DNA of 64,000 nt from Ampelocalamus luodianensis (lineage: Eukaryota > Streptophyta > Magnoliopsida > Poales > Poaceae): the NCBI GenBank assembly GCA_036346255.1, contig CM070628.1, positions 10,865,840 through 10,929,839 on the forward strand. The letters are read 5' to 3'. The translations under genes were made by a program, and so were the position numbers. Below the pieces are notes generated by a model. The model had not been told where the DNA came from. It saw only the letters and a program-made list of their open reading frames with translations, and did no database searches. Below, piece after piece: positions 46,101 to 57,200 of the stretch (positions are counted from its first letter, which is position 1; the number at the start of each line of letters is the position of its first letter).

Positions 46101-47411
46101 TGGCTGAAAAGAAGTGGTGCATAACAACCAAGGGATCATGAAGATGACAAAAGCATAGTCGGAGAGGACCGAAACTTACCAGAGAGGTGGTAATGTTGCG
46201 AATGGCGATGAAAGCCGGAGAGGAGCAAGAAGGCGACGCAGCAGTGTTCCTGGGAGGAGGTCTAAGGGTGAGTGGGGGGAAAAGATGAGGGGGATGCAGA
46301 ATATATTTTGACGCGAACGGATTGGAGAGAGACCTACCGAGGCGACTGCAACGACGAGGTGATTGCGGTGAGGACGATCGGACCCGTGGAAGAAGGCATG
46401 TTGCCACGAGATTATGGGAGCTAAAACGGGCGAGAAGGAGGGAAAACGAGAGGAAAACAAAGAGGAGGATGTGGCGAAGAGGATGACGCACTCGCTCGAT
46501 TTAAAAGGGGATGAAGGCGGCGAGTTCTCGGGGAGAAGCAACAGCCAGGGCGCGAGTTCTTGTGAGAAGCAAGTGCGGTTAGGGCATGGAATATAGTAGA
46601 GTCTGGCGCAGGGATAAGACCGGCTCATGGCAATGTGACTTCCTCACGGCGCAACATTTGAGTGTGCCGCGACATCCATGTGGATGCGCGTAGGAGAGAG
46701 GCGAAGAGAACAAGAAAGAGACAGTCGGGCAAAGAAGATGAATAGGAGCACGACTGATGGATGGGGCCTACCCCGCGTGGTAGTGAGGCTGAGCACTAGG
46801 AGAGCTACGCTTAGCTGGGCCAGTCCTTGCATGTGACTGGGCCATGCGAGAGGAATAGGAGAGGAAGGGGAGGGCAGGCGTGCGCGACTAGGTCAGATGG
46901 GTCGCTGGCCACATGGAAGAGAAAGGGGGAGAAGGGGAGAGATGCGGCCTGATGCGTGTGTGCAGTCTAGGGAACAAGGAAGGGGCCCGAGGGTGAGGGG
47001 AGAGGGAGTTGGGTTGGCGAGAGGCTATCGGCTCGAGTAGAAGGAGGGAAAGAGAAAGGGAAAATAGGAAATTGGTTTTGAGATTGGGAAAGGGTTTAAA
47101 ATTGAGAAATTCAAACTGACTTTGAATTTCAATTCAAAAGTAGAAGAGATTGAGATTTATTTTGAAAATTTTCACGATTGAATTTCAATTGAATGTTCAA
47201 ATTTAGGGATGTTTTGGTACTTGATTTTTCGGTAAATTTTTATTAATTCCATTTTACTTGTAGATATTTATAATTATAAATTAGAGCAATGATTTTGATT
47301 TAACTTTTGAAATGCATCCAAGTTTTTGTAATTTCACAAAATGCAACAAAGGTTCTTGAAATCCCATAAAATTCAAGAAAATTACATTAACTCAAATTTG
47401 GGCTGTTAGAC
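43166..47411 (-). repeat. LTR-family copy B (minus orientation)
   Basis: The reverse strand starts at about 47411 (TCTAACAGCCCAAATTTG, a mutated TGTAACA start). It has a TTTTAAAT box near 46500 with a GC-rich region beyond, and passes the GTTGTACAACCTCCGC-type block (complement of 43993-44010). It ends near CACACAGTAC (43190). It is head-on to copy A. The several long minus-strand frames at 45679-46832 are Ser/Pro/Leu-rich and without motifs; I treat them as LTR leader sequence. Confidence 0.62.
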
Positions 47412-48108
47412 TCCTCCTTTGGCCCTAACCGCCTCCCTTTCCCTCCTTTTCCACCGCCCGCCTCTGCGCACCCGCACCTCTGTCGACCGCCTCCCTCTCT
47501 CTCCTCCTACGGCCAGCCTCCTTCTCCCTCGGCTCTGGCTAGCCTCCTCCTCCTACCCCGGCCCCAGCCAGCGTCCTCCCTCAGTGCCGCCGTCGGCTGG
47601 TCTGCTCCTCCTCCTCCCTTGTAGGGGCGATCGATCGGCGGATGGAGCCACAGAGGGGGCAGAGACGGCGGATAGCAGTGGCCAGAGGGCGAATGCATGG
47701 GGTAGAGCAGGGGTGGTCGGGCGGTCTCCGGCGGGCAACGGGAGGAGGGGCAGTGGGAGTGGGCAGAGGGTGACGGACGAAGGTCGAAGGTGCAGGGCAG
47801 AGTAGGGGCGGTGGGGTGGCAGGATGAGGACGACAGACAGATGCGAGCAGGAGGAGGCTCGAAGAGGGGAGTTAGGGTTGGGGAGGAGCCAGTGCTTACA
47901 TGGGGCTGCCTGGCCATAACTGGTGCTTCAACCTACCTAGCACCAGGCCTGGGTCCACCTATGCTCGTCGCCTGGCCTAAGCACACCAACCACGTAGTTT
48001 AGCCTGACTTAGGTGTCCGATTTTGGACACCGAGCATCAGACTCTGAAATTAATGGGAGATTAGTGGTGTTGCACTGGTTTTCATCATTGAAATGAATTG
48101 TACTAGGC
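47412..48108. other. GC-rich unassigned segment
   Basis: GC-rich DNA (47420-48000) with overlapping frames on both strands rich in Pro, Ser, Arg and Gly. No motif, splice sites or repeat termini were recognised. It lies between LTR copy B and the Stowaway MITE and may be part of a further, unidentified repeat. Confidence 0.35.
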
Positions 48109-48110
48109 TA

Positions 48111-48364
48111 CTCTTTCCGGTAACATAAGAACATCATTTGGACATCGGTATGGTCCTCCAAACACAACTTTGACCACTAATTTCTATAGTAATATATTTA
48201 TAAAACCTAATAAAACTATATTATTATGAAAGTTTTTTAAGAGACAAATCTATAGATACTATTTCCATGTGTTCAATAAAAATATTAGAAAAGATATCGA
48301 TAGCAAAAGTTTAGAAAGTTTGACTGCATGTAACCAAAATGACATCTTTTGTGACGGGAGGGAG
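48111..48364. mobile_element. Stowaway-like MITE, 254 bp, TA target
   Basis: The ends are CTCTTTCCGG (48111) and GACGGGAGGGAG (ending 48364), imperfect inverted repeats of the grass Stowaway form CTCCCTCCGT...ACGGAGGGAG, flanked by TA (48109-48110, 48365-48366). The interior, with TTTGACCACTAATTTCTATA and TGACTGCATGTAACCAAAAT, matches my recollection of a common rice Stowaway family. The left end has drifted. Confidence 0.8.
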
Positions 48365-48366
48365 TA

Positions 48367-50151
48367 TATTAACACATGGATGGTCTTAATTATGCAACAC
48401 GGACATTGGATGACTTTAATTAGGAGTAATTACCGATTAATTATATTCTAGAATTAATTAAAAACTATATTATTATTTATTTTATAATTCTATAACCAAA
48501 CATGCCCTGAAGGGGCGAGGTGAGGTAAATAGCTGAGTGCTCGAGGGCCAAATCCAACCAACCAAAGCCCCATGGTTAACACGGTCATTTTGCTTGGGTG
48601 TATAGCTGAAAATGGGTGAAGGACACTAGAATACACTCGACATGGCACATTATAGCTATTTCAACTTTGTAGTGACATTTTATGAAGCGAATTATTATTC
48701 ATAGTTGAATTTTATGGAAGCACGTTCTTTTGTCTCGCATTATATGTAATTTTTAAAAATGATTTCATTTTTCATGAGATGGCTAGAATTAGACCTGTCC
48801 AAATGGACTATTGTTGGGACCAGATTACCAAATCCTAAACCCTTGGTGTATTCGAGATTAGTCCAAGTGACAATATTGATGAAATATCAACCATTCAACG
48901 ATATAACTCAAAAATAGCAAATTAATATTAAATAGTAACATTGGGCCTCATGGTTAAAGCTTACTTAACTTGCCACGCAGGGCTTAAGAAACAAATAAAA
49001 CTCTTGTAGTGGAAATAAAATAACTTGTGATGGCTATTCGACATGCCCACAGACAATCAACTCGGAAGTGCATCCTAGTTCCCAAAGTCTTCAAAGTACT
49101 CCTCGTATAACTCTTGATTAACTTGTCCTTTTTCAACTGAGCAACAATGTATATAGCCGTGAGTACATAAAGTACTCAGCAAGTCCTAGGGAATATTATG
49201 CAATATTATATTCATGCAAGGTTTGAACAAAGGAATAGCCATATGATTCTTTTGCAGAAAGCAAGTGTTGACAGTAAATAGATTGTAAATTATATTTGGA
49301 AAGATATAATAAATAAACAATTGCTTTGAAACCATCAATGAACTACCCAGTCACTTCCCAACTATTCCACCATCCAAAAGGTTTATAAAAAAACTCTATA
49401 CCTCATGTGAAATTCCCAAGCATTGTCCATAACCGGAAACATGTATGTTCGAATAGTTTTAACACTCTGCAGAGGTTGTACATCTTTACCCACAAGGTAT
49501 GGTCAGCATGACCAACGCTACATCATAGCGAGTCCTTTACAATGCTCTGTCTCAACCCAGTCCCGCCCGCTAAGGTTTCACCACTAAAGGAGTCCATACA
49601 CCACAGCCGGGCCCCCTCTTGCACTGTGTGAGTCACGGTGTAAGTGCACCCATCCATCCTGGAACCCACATCACCACATGGCAGTACCAAATTCAAGACA
49701 TTGCAACTTAATCAGTCAGGTCCATCCCATATTGGACATGTGGTTATATGATATGGCCCAGTTCAATGGCGCACAAAATTTAAGTCCTTAGTGTTCACCC
49801 AGACGAAACTAGCTACCTCATCCCAAATGTGCTAAGCACACCCCTTTATTGCACGATCACTCGCTTGAGCATGAAACTATTTTGTTTAAGCAAGACCAAC
49901 GAGATCTCTTGCATGACACAACGAATTTTACAATAGTAGCTACCCGCCACGATTCTATATCTCATTAAGTCAAGCTAACATAATTGATCATGTGAATATG
50001 AGTCCATCGTACAACTAAGCATGGCTAAACATAACAACGTCATCACATGTTGGTACTACAATTATGTCCAACTGATAATATCCCAATCCTAGGTTGACAA
50101 TGGATACATGACATTCGAGATAATCAAGGTGGCATAATATCAATTAGGTAT
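48367..50151 (-). repeat. LTR-family copy C fragment (minus orientation)
   Basis: The part from about 48830 parallels copy B in the same orientation: GCCCACAGACAATCAACTCG (about 49048; compare 43347), GAGTACATAAAGTACTCAGCAAG (about 49163; compare 43472) and TTTTAACACTCTGCAGAGGTTGTACA (about 49458). It lacks the LTR start and ends where copy D begins. The sequence 48367-48830 is AT-rich spacer, with nothing identified. Confidence 0.58.
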
Positions 50152-50964
50152 TGTAACATCTCAATTTTCTAAGTTTTAATTTTTTTTTGAGTAGTTTAGT
50201 CCCTTGGAAAATTTCACTAATTTTATTTGAATTTAATAAAGCTTAAATAGGATTTTAAATGTCAAAATAATTTAATGTTATTAATATGAACATCAATTAA
50301 TTACAAAACTATTTTATTTGAGTTCTTTTTGCTTGAAAATATATTATAGATTTTTCTGGAATTTTTTCGAGTTCATTTGCTATTTTTAATTTGCCATTTG
50401 GATTTTCTGGTATTTCTAAAATGCAAAACCTATTTAAATCTTAGGAAAATCCTTTGGCGAAATTCTTTAGTTTCGGCCCAATCCTCTTTCTCTCACGCCA
50501 TTCACCCATCTTTTCTCTCACGCCTAGCCACCCACGCTCGGTCCCACCTATCGGTGCATGCGCATCGTGTGCGACGCCAACTCACATGAGCCAAAGTCAC
50601 TGACATGAGGGCCAGCGGGTGTGTTACTATTCATCCTCCTCCTCATGCACGTCCTAGACTCCGTCGCTATGCCACGTTCGGATTCTCTTGTAGCCCTGTC
50701 GCTACAGGCTATTTAAATCCTTGATGTGCGTGTCGAACAACCGCCTCAACCCTAGCCAACAATCCTCTGAAACCCGGAGACCTAGATCGCCGCCATCACG
50801 CTGGATTGCAGATCTAGCCTTAGTGCCGCTGTCTTGGTATTGCATTGATTCCGTTGCCGCCGGTGATCCCATATCGTCATCATCTACACCGTCGGGTTCG
50901 CCTTCTCGTGTTCTACCAGTGCACACCTTCTTATCGTCGGAGGATTGCTACTAGCACCGTCGAG
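50152..50964 (+). repeat. LTR-family copy D, first ~0.8 kb
   Basis: It starts TGTAACATCTCAATTTTCTAAG (50152) and runs collinear with copy A from 50349. A CTATTTAAAT box lies at about 50709. It stops at 50964, where a different repeat begins; I do not find its continuation on the far side. Its AT-rich first 200 bp resembles the fragment in the Ds-like element and the start of the solo LTR. Confidence 0.68.
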
Positions 50965-52044
50965 TGTAAGATCGAGGAGGCTGACTAGAGGGGGGTGAAT
51001 AGGCGGTTTTAAAAATCTTTCGGCTAAAATCGAGTTTTATACGGAATTGTAAATCAATTCAGTTTTGCCCAATTAAAACCTAAATTAACTAGTCTTGACT
51101 AAGTACACCAACAATATAAGACTATTGAAAATGATAGCAATTATACAAAGACATGTAAGCAATTTAATACAAGGAATATAAATTGCACAAGGTAAAACAC
51201 AAGAGAACAAACCACAATGACACAATGATGTTTTACCATGATGTTCGGAGACTTGTCGGTCTCCCTAATCCACGTTGAGGTAAGCCCAACCAAATTGGAC
51301 CAGCTCCACGAATTGAGCCAACACCTTCGAGGTAAGTCCAACCACTTGGACCGATTCATAACACGAACAAACACCTTGATCCACTCGGGGTTGCTCTTCC
51401 TCCACTCTGGAGATGATGAGCACCAAGCCACTCACAATCGCTCGGATCTTCTCAAACCTTCTTTGAGAATATCACCGACGCAACTTCTCCAAGCCGTCTA
51501 GGTGTCGACAAACACCAAGAGTAACAAGTCAAAAACGCTCACTTGAACAAATCAAGTGTCTAAGCTCAAGTAGATACACAATCCACTACTTAATGCAACA
51601 CATGCACTGGGGTTTTGCTATCTAAGCTCACTAAGTGCAACACAAGCACAAAAGAGTGTAGAGGGCTTACTCTTTGCTCAAGGGAATGAATATAGCACCA
51701 GCAACCTTCCCCACAACCAACCACAAGGGGTATTTATACCCACACAAAGGAAAACTAGCCGTTGGAGGAAAGTTCCAGAAAAATAAGGATAAACCGGTAT
51801 GACTGCCAACCAATGGTCGATCAAACGCCCCTGCTCTAATGGCTATAAAACTAGCCGTTAAACACATATCCGGTCTGACCGCCAACCAATGGCCGGTTAG
51901 ACCGCTGGAGGGGCGGTTAGACCGCTCCACAAAGGAGCAAGCTAAACCAAAAAAAACACATTCTCTGGAAAAAAACATACCACCAACAAAAGATCGGTAC
52001 TACCGCCTTGCGGTAATACCGCTTAACAAATACGGTCATACCAC

Positions 52045-52215
52045 TGGCCAGGTCTACGATCAGATCCACGACCAGGTCTATGACCAGGTGTAATGACCAG
52101 TCTACGACCAGGTGCTACGACCAATCTACGACCAGGTGATACAACCCGTCTACGACCAGGTGCTACGACCAGGTCCACGACTAGTCCTACGACCAGGTCC
52201 ACGGCCAGCCCTATG
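52045..52215. repeat. Minisatellite of CTACGACCAGGT units
   Basis: Irregular tandem array, 10-13 bp period, of (C/G)TACGACCAGGT and TCCACGACCAGGT variants, at least a dozen copies, in the left part of the nested host repeat. Confidence 0.85.
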
Positions 52216-53353
52216 ATCAGGTGCACACATGGCGGTCAAACCACCAGAACAAGGAACCGGCACACAGCCCGATCAACCTCTCAAAGGCTGGTCAGACCGC
52301 TAGAGATAAAAACACAGATTATGCACACTGCTTCAACTCAATTTGTAAAATACATTTGCCAATTGATGTAAGATGCACACAAGGGATAAAAGCGAGATTC
52401 TCAACAAGTTGCAAAACACATTTACCAATTTTTAGAATCACGCTATAAGGAATAAGGTACATGGACTTAAACTATTTACAAAACACATTCGCAAGCTAAA
52501 GTTACATGCTACAAGGATTATGCATGAGCCGCGACCATTTGTAAAACACATTCGCAAATATCGACAACATACTAAAGAGAGCTAGAGCAAGCAGAACAAG
52601 CTATCAACACATGACTAACTCAAGCTACTAGTCAAGACCCCTCTTAATAGTACAACAACCTATACTAGTAATCCGGTCTTCCAACCAAACACCAAGACCA
52701 GTAAAAGACTAGGAACATATCCTTAGCCCTAGCTAGTTGTAACATAGTTCTGTTATAAATTTTAAATTAATAAAATTATTATTTCATTGGATTTCCTGAG
52801 TTTTAAAGAGTTTTCCTCATTTTCTAAAAATTTAAAAGTGCTTTATTTCTTTTCTTAGAGTTCCTAAATTTTAAAAGTAAAAAAAGGCTTTTCCCATTTT
52901 CCAGAAATTAAAGATAATTTATAGGCAAAATTAAAAGCTAAACTTAGGTTGTAAATAATCTTTTTATGTTCAAATCAAGTCAAAGAATTTCTGTGTATTT
53001 TTTAGAATTTTTGGACTTTATTCAATATTATCTAAAAGCCTATTTTCCCTTTCTATTTGTTCCGAATTCTCGTCGGTCGTTCCTTTCCCCGTGCGCCGAC
53101 CTGCTCCGGCATCGCCTGTGAGCCTCCTCCTCCTCGCCTGGCCACCATCACCTTTGCGGGGCCCATGCCACCAGCGTCCGTGTCACGGGCATCGCAAAAT
53201 TCCTCGCACATTAAATGTCGTTACCTCCGGTGTGTTCTTTTTCCCTTTTTCCTCAGCCACGTGTGCATTAAATGTTGTTGTCTCCACCTTGTCGTGTTTT
53301 TCCTCCCCCTTTTTCCACCGCTCCATCTTGTCGCCCGTTCCTCGTCCTTCCTC

Positions 53354-53361
53354 TATAAATA
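53354..53361 (+). promoter_or_regulatory. TATA box of the solo LTR
   Basis: TATAAATA in the context CCTCTATAAATAGCGCACC, about 620 bp into the LTR, followed by a C/T-rich leader. The equivalent boxes in copies A (about 40967) and D (about 50709) are CTATTTAAA(G/T). It could drive plus-strand transcription. Confidence 0.65.
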
Positions 53362-53865
53362 GCGCACCGGGGAGCCCTTTTGCCTCCTCTCTCTCTCTCT
53401 CCGCGTTTCGGCGTGCTTGAGCGTCGCCCATGCTATCTCCGACCACCTCTAGCGTCGTCGTCAAGCTTCCTCGCCAACATGGTCTCTGCGTTGGCTTCGC
53501 AAGATCACGGCCTACCCAGTGCGCACCTCCTCACCGCCTCCGGTCTTCATCGTCGGCCATCCACCGTGCATCTCGGACCTTCTTTTCTTCTCTGGTGAGC
53601 TCCTAGTAGCTTATTTGCTCTTGCACGCATTGGTTAGCTACAGGCATCGTCGGGTTGCATTTTGGTGTCGAGCCCAAAATCCCCTCACACAATTTCAGTT
53701 TTGTTTCGCAGAGCCGTATTTCCTTTTCTCCGTCAGTCCCGGCCGACCCCTTCACCGCCGTCCTCTTTGCGTTCGATTGCGAGCTTCCCCACCACCGTTC
53801 ACTGTCCGCCGACCTCCTCCGGCCTCTCTCTGTCCTGGTGAGTTCCTCATGCCTTGTTCTTTCTT

Positions 53866-54150
53866 CTTTCAACCGCGTCGAGCAGTCGAATCCTTCCTTC
53901 TTCTTACGACCGCGTCGAGCAGTCGAATCCTGCTTGCTTCTTACGACCACGTTGAGTAGTCGTATCCTTCTTGTATCCTCCTTGCAACTACGTCGAGTAG
54001 TCGTATCCTTCTTTGGACCTGGTAGTCGAAGCCTTCTTTCGACCTTCTTCCAACCAGGTAGTCCTTCTGACCACCTGTAATCGAACCTCCTTCCGACCAG
54101 ATAGTCAAATTCCCTTCCGACTACGTGTAGTCGATCCTCCTTCCGACTTG
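53866..54150. repeat. Tandem repeats of GACC-C-GTCGAGTAGTCG type
   Basis: About ten loosely spaced units of the form CGACCACGTTGAGTAGTCGTATCCTTCTT / CGCGTCGAGCAGTCGAATCCTTC, period about 25-35 bp, in the solo LTR. They create apparently long frames on both strands that I reject as genes. Confidence 0.75.
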
Positions 54151-54884
54151 GTGATTTCAAGACTTCCGAGAGCTCGTTCTTCTTCGTTTGAGCTCCAATT
54201 CTAGTGATTCAAATTTCTGATTCATCTAAGTTCAATATCTCCCTCTTAGAACCAAAATTACTTAATTTGGTGTCCATTTGAATTTTATTTGGATTTTATC
54301 TGAATTTGGCTCGTTTTCACGTGTAGTGTTCAATGACTTCGGAGAATCGGATTTCGGCGCTTCTATGCTTTTCGATGCCGCGTAAGAACAACAACTAATT
54401 AAGCAAGGCAAGTTACACATTTGATCATATTTGAATCCCAGTATTTTAAATTATCTAAATTATATTTTAAATTATTATTACATACTTATTTAAATTCAAG
54501 TAATTCAAATCCCTATTTTAAGCTTTATAGTTATTCCCAATTCCATTGTATAGTCTCTTATTGTCAAGACCGACAGTATGGGGAATCGTACCGAATGCGT
54601 TGTAGTGAGGGGTTAGAAATTGAAAGGATTGGATTGTAAGAATACATTCATGTTGGACGTTTGATTATAAGAATACCTTAATGTTGGATTATAAGATTAC
54701 ATAGTTGTTGGATGTTAGAAATACATGATTATTGGATTATTGTTGGATATAAAAATGAATATTGGATTTTTAGGATTAAATCCTGGTGACATTATAGAAA
54801 TGTATCTTGGTTGATTTAAATAGGTATATTTTGTTGGATTACTAGAATAGATCACTACGGAGATCGGATTGTTGATATCGGATT

Positions 54885-55075
54885 TTAGTCATGGATCTAG
54901 TCGTGGAATCTGGTCGTGGATCTAGTCGTAGAATCTGGCCGTGGATATAGTTGTGGATCTCGTCGTGGATTCTGGTCGTGGATCTAGTCGTGGAATCTGG
55001 TCGTGGATCTAGTCATGGATCTAGTCGTGGATCTAGCCGTGGATTCTAGTTGTGGATCTGGTCGTGACTTTTGGA
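54885..55075. repeat. Minisatellite of GGATCTAGTCGT units
   Basis: About fifteen copies of a 12-bp unit (GTCGTGGATCTA / GTCGTGGAATCTG) in the solo LTR. The array's complement (CCACGAC(T/C)AGATC) is similar to the units at 52045-52215 in the repeat that hosts it. Confidence 0.88.
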
Positions 55076-56584
55076 TTGTTGGATGGTTGAAATACTGACT
55101 TCATACTTGACAATTCTTATACATTGAATCCCTCACACCTTGTTACCCTAGATAAAAATCTGGTCGATACACTAGTATGACTAGAACTTGTTGAAAAACA
55201 TTATGCTTAGTCAAAGCTTAGACCAAAAATCTTGATTTGGGGAATTTACAGCCAAAAGATAAAATATTGTCTAAAATGGTATCCATGACATTGGTTTGTC
55301 ATGGAAGTTTACAAATACTTTGAAAAACTGAAAAAATAAAATAAAAATTGGTTTGGACTTGGGGTGAAATGGATGTTTGGACAGGTGCATGTTTATGCAC
55401 GGGGTCGATTTATTTATATGATCGAGGCCCAGGGTTCTATTAGAAGTCGCCCAAGTCAGTTTAAGGACTGGTCTTCGAGTGTATTTTGCTAAGCCTTTTC
55501 GTAGTACCACATGTCCTGAGTAGGCAGGACCTAGCTAACTAATTGGCAATGTTGCACCGTGGTTGTGTCATCCAATTGCGTGGGTGTCTTTACGACCTAC
55601 TTTTATGTATTTCCACCTAGCGCAAGGGGGTGCCTCAATCCGACGGGTTTCTATCCAAAGAGGCAAAATCTTAGCGATGCGGGACTATGGTAGAGTGGTG
55701 CTTTGTAAAGACATTGTCACGCGCTCTAGATTGCTTACCTAAGATAGTGAGCAATGGTATCGACAGATGTCAAACAAACTAGGAAAGTTGTATCATGTGG
55801 GTAAAGCTGTATGCCTCTACATAGTGTAAAACTATTCAAATAGCCATATCCACGGTCATGGACATGCTAGCAAAGCTGCTCCAAGTTAGATCTTTGATTT
55901 TATTTTCAAAAGACTTTATCAAATGGTTTTGGATTTCTATCCAAATGGGAATTTGGGTGGGTAGCCTTGTGATAAGAGGGTATCTTTTACCACTTGTTGA
56001 TGAATGTTATCTGACTATAAAACTTAAGAATTTAGAAAATGAATTTTAGTTATAGAATATCATCTTTGGAATTTAGTACAAGTATTTGGAAAGAAACATT
56101 GCTTTATGCAAAATCAACTCTATAAGCCTTCCTTTGTTATAACCCTACATGCATTATAATTATGCTACTGGGTGTAACTTGCGGGGCACAGGTTATTTGT
56201 ATTCACTCTTGTTTAATACAATGTTGTTCAGAGAAGAAGGACTTCACCAACTACCGAAGAGCTCGATGACTAGGCCGCTATCCCAGTCGATTGTCCGTGG
56301 TAGGTTAGCTGGGCTCTACTACTTCTTGTTTTGTCTTCCGCTGTGTTCTGTTGGCTCGTAAGCCTATCTTGTAATTAACTCTATTGTTTATTAATAAATC
56401 TTGGCGACATTGGATGTTAGCATATTTTTTTACTGTGTGAGTTAGCCACTGATCATGGGACTAATTCAGTTATGCATAGAGGATTTGGGGTGTTAATCCC
56501 GGATCCTTACACTAGTCATACCTTTGCCTTGCACAACCACTTGAAGCTTGATGACGTATATCTTTACTTCAAGTCGGGTTCTCG

Positions 56585-56815
56585 ACTTGAACATCATTAA
56601 CACATGATGATTTTCTTCACTTACTCTTCATCAACACATGATAGATCTTCTCTTGACTTGATAATCAACTTATGATCATTGTCTCCTTTTGAACATCATC
56701 AACACATGATGATTTCCTTTACTCCAAAATTTTGTCTTGAGCATCATCAACATATGATGATTTCTTTCATCCCTAATCTTGACTTGATGGCGATCAACTC
56801 ATGATGTCATCCAAC
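56585..56815. repeat. Diverged repeats of ATCATCAACACATGATGATTT
   Basis: Five or six copies, 45-60 bp apart, of (GA)ACATCATCAACACATGATGATTT; each unit has ATCATCA...TGATGAT dyad symmetry. They lie in the right part of the nested host repeat. Confidence 0.78.
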
Positions 56816-56933
56816 ATCTCCATCATCATGGAACATAGCCTATTCATCTAACTCATCGAAAATGTTAGTTCCGCAATATAATTGTCATTAATTACCACTA
56901 CATACCTATCGACAATTGAGTTGTCGATCTTAC

Positions 56934-57200
56934 GAAATAAAAGGGAAAATGGCACGGGACTTATTAGGAAGGAATGGAACTGCTCTTTATTGATATGAAC
57001 TGGTTGTTACAGGGGGTGCCTGCGATTAGGCAGTGGACTAGATCTAATTACACTGAATGTAGCGCTCGCTAGTTTACTGTATCAGGCTTGAAACATGAAT
57101 CCAATGCTAATGCCTATACTTCAATCTCATCTCCTCTCTGAGACCATTTCCTGTTATGGTACATTGGTCGTGACGAAGGAATCAAGGACTCCAAAGATGG
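56934..57200. other. Short spacer, nothing identified
   Basis: Sequence between the edge of the preceding repeat and the first coding-looking text of the next relic. It includes TTGTTACAGGGGGTGCCTGCG at about 57002. No feature is supported. Confidence 0.35.

Larger units (their letters stand above)
52738..56511 (+). mobile_element. Solo LTR, 3,774 bp, TSD CTAGT
   Basis: It starts TGTAACATAG (52738) and ends GGATCCTTACA (56511). It is flanked by identical CTAGT at 52733-52737 and 56512-56516. It has no coding region, primer site or polypurine tract inside, and contains LTR-type promoter sequence (TATAAATA 53354-53361, followed by a GC-rich leader). It shares blocks with copies A-D, such as ATAGCC-TCC-CGGTCATGGACATGC at 55838. 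This fits a solo LTR left by LTR-LTR recombination of a gypsy-type element with very long LTRs. Confidence 0.87.
50965..56933. repeat. Unclassified repeat with a solo LTR nested inside
   Basis: The left part (50965-52732) starts GTAAGATCGAGGAGGCTGACTAGAGGGGGG, a wording common in grass repeats, and contains AACCGGTATGACCGCC-like blocks. The right part (56512-56933) continues with ACATGATGATTT-type repeats and ends CGATCTTACG. GTAAGATCGA (50966-50975) and its complement TCGATCTTAC (56924-56933) form a 10-bp inverted pair at the two edges. The 5-bp duplication CTAGT at the solo LTR shows the two parts were once continuous, giving about 2.2 kb. No coding region was found. Confidence 0.55.

Noticed and set aside
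45679..46832. Several 60-150-codon minus-strand frames
   Set aside because: Ser/Pro/Leu-rich, overlapping in different frames, and located in the GC-rich leader part of LTR copy B.
53057..54160. Overlapping frames of 70-185 codons on both strands
   Set aside because: Inside the solo LTR downstream of its TATA box; composition and GTCGAGTAGTCG repeats explain them.
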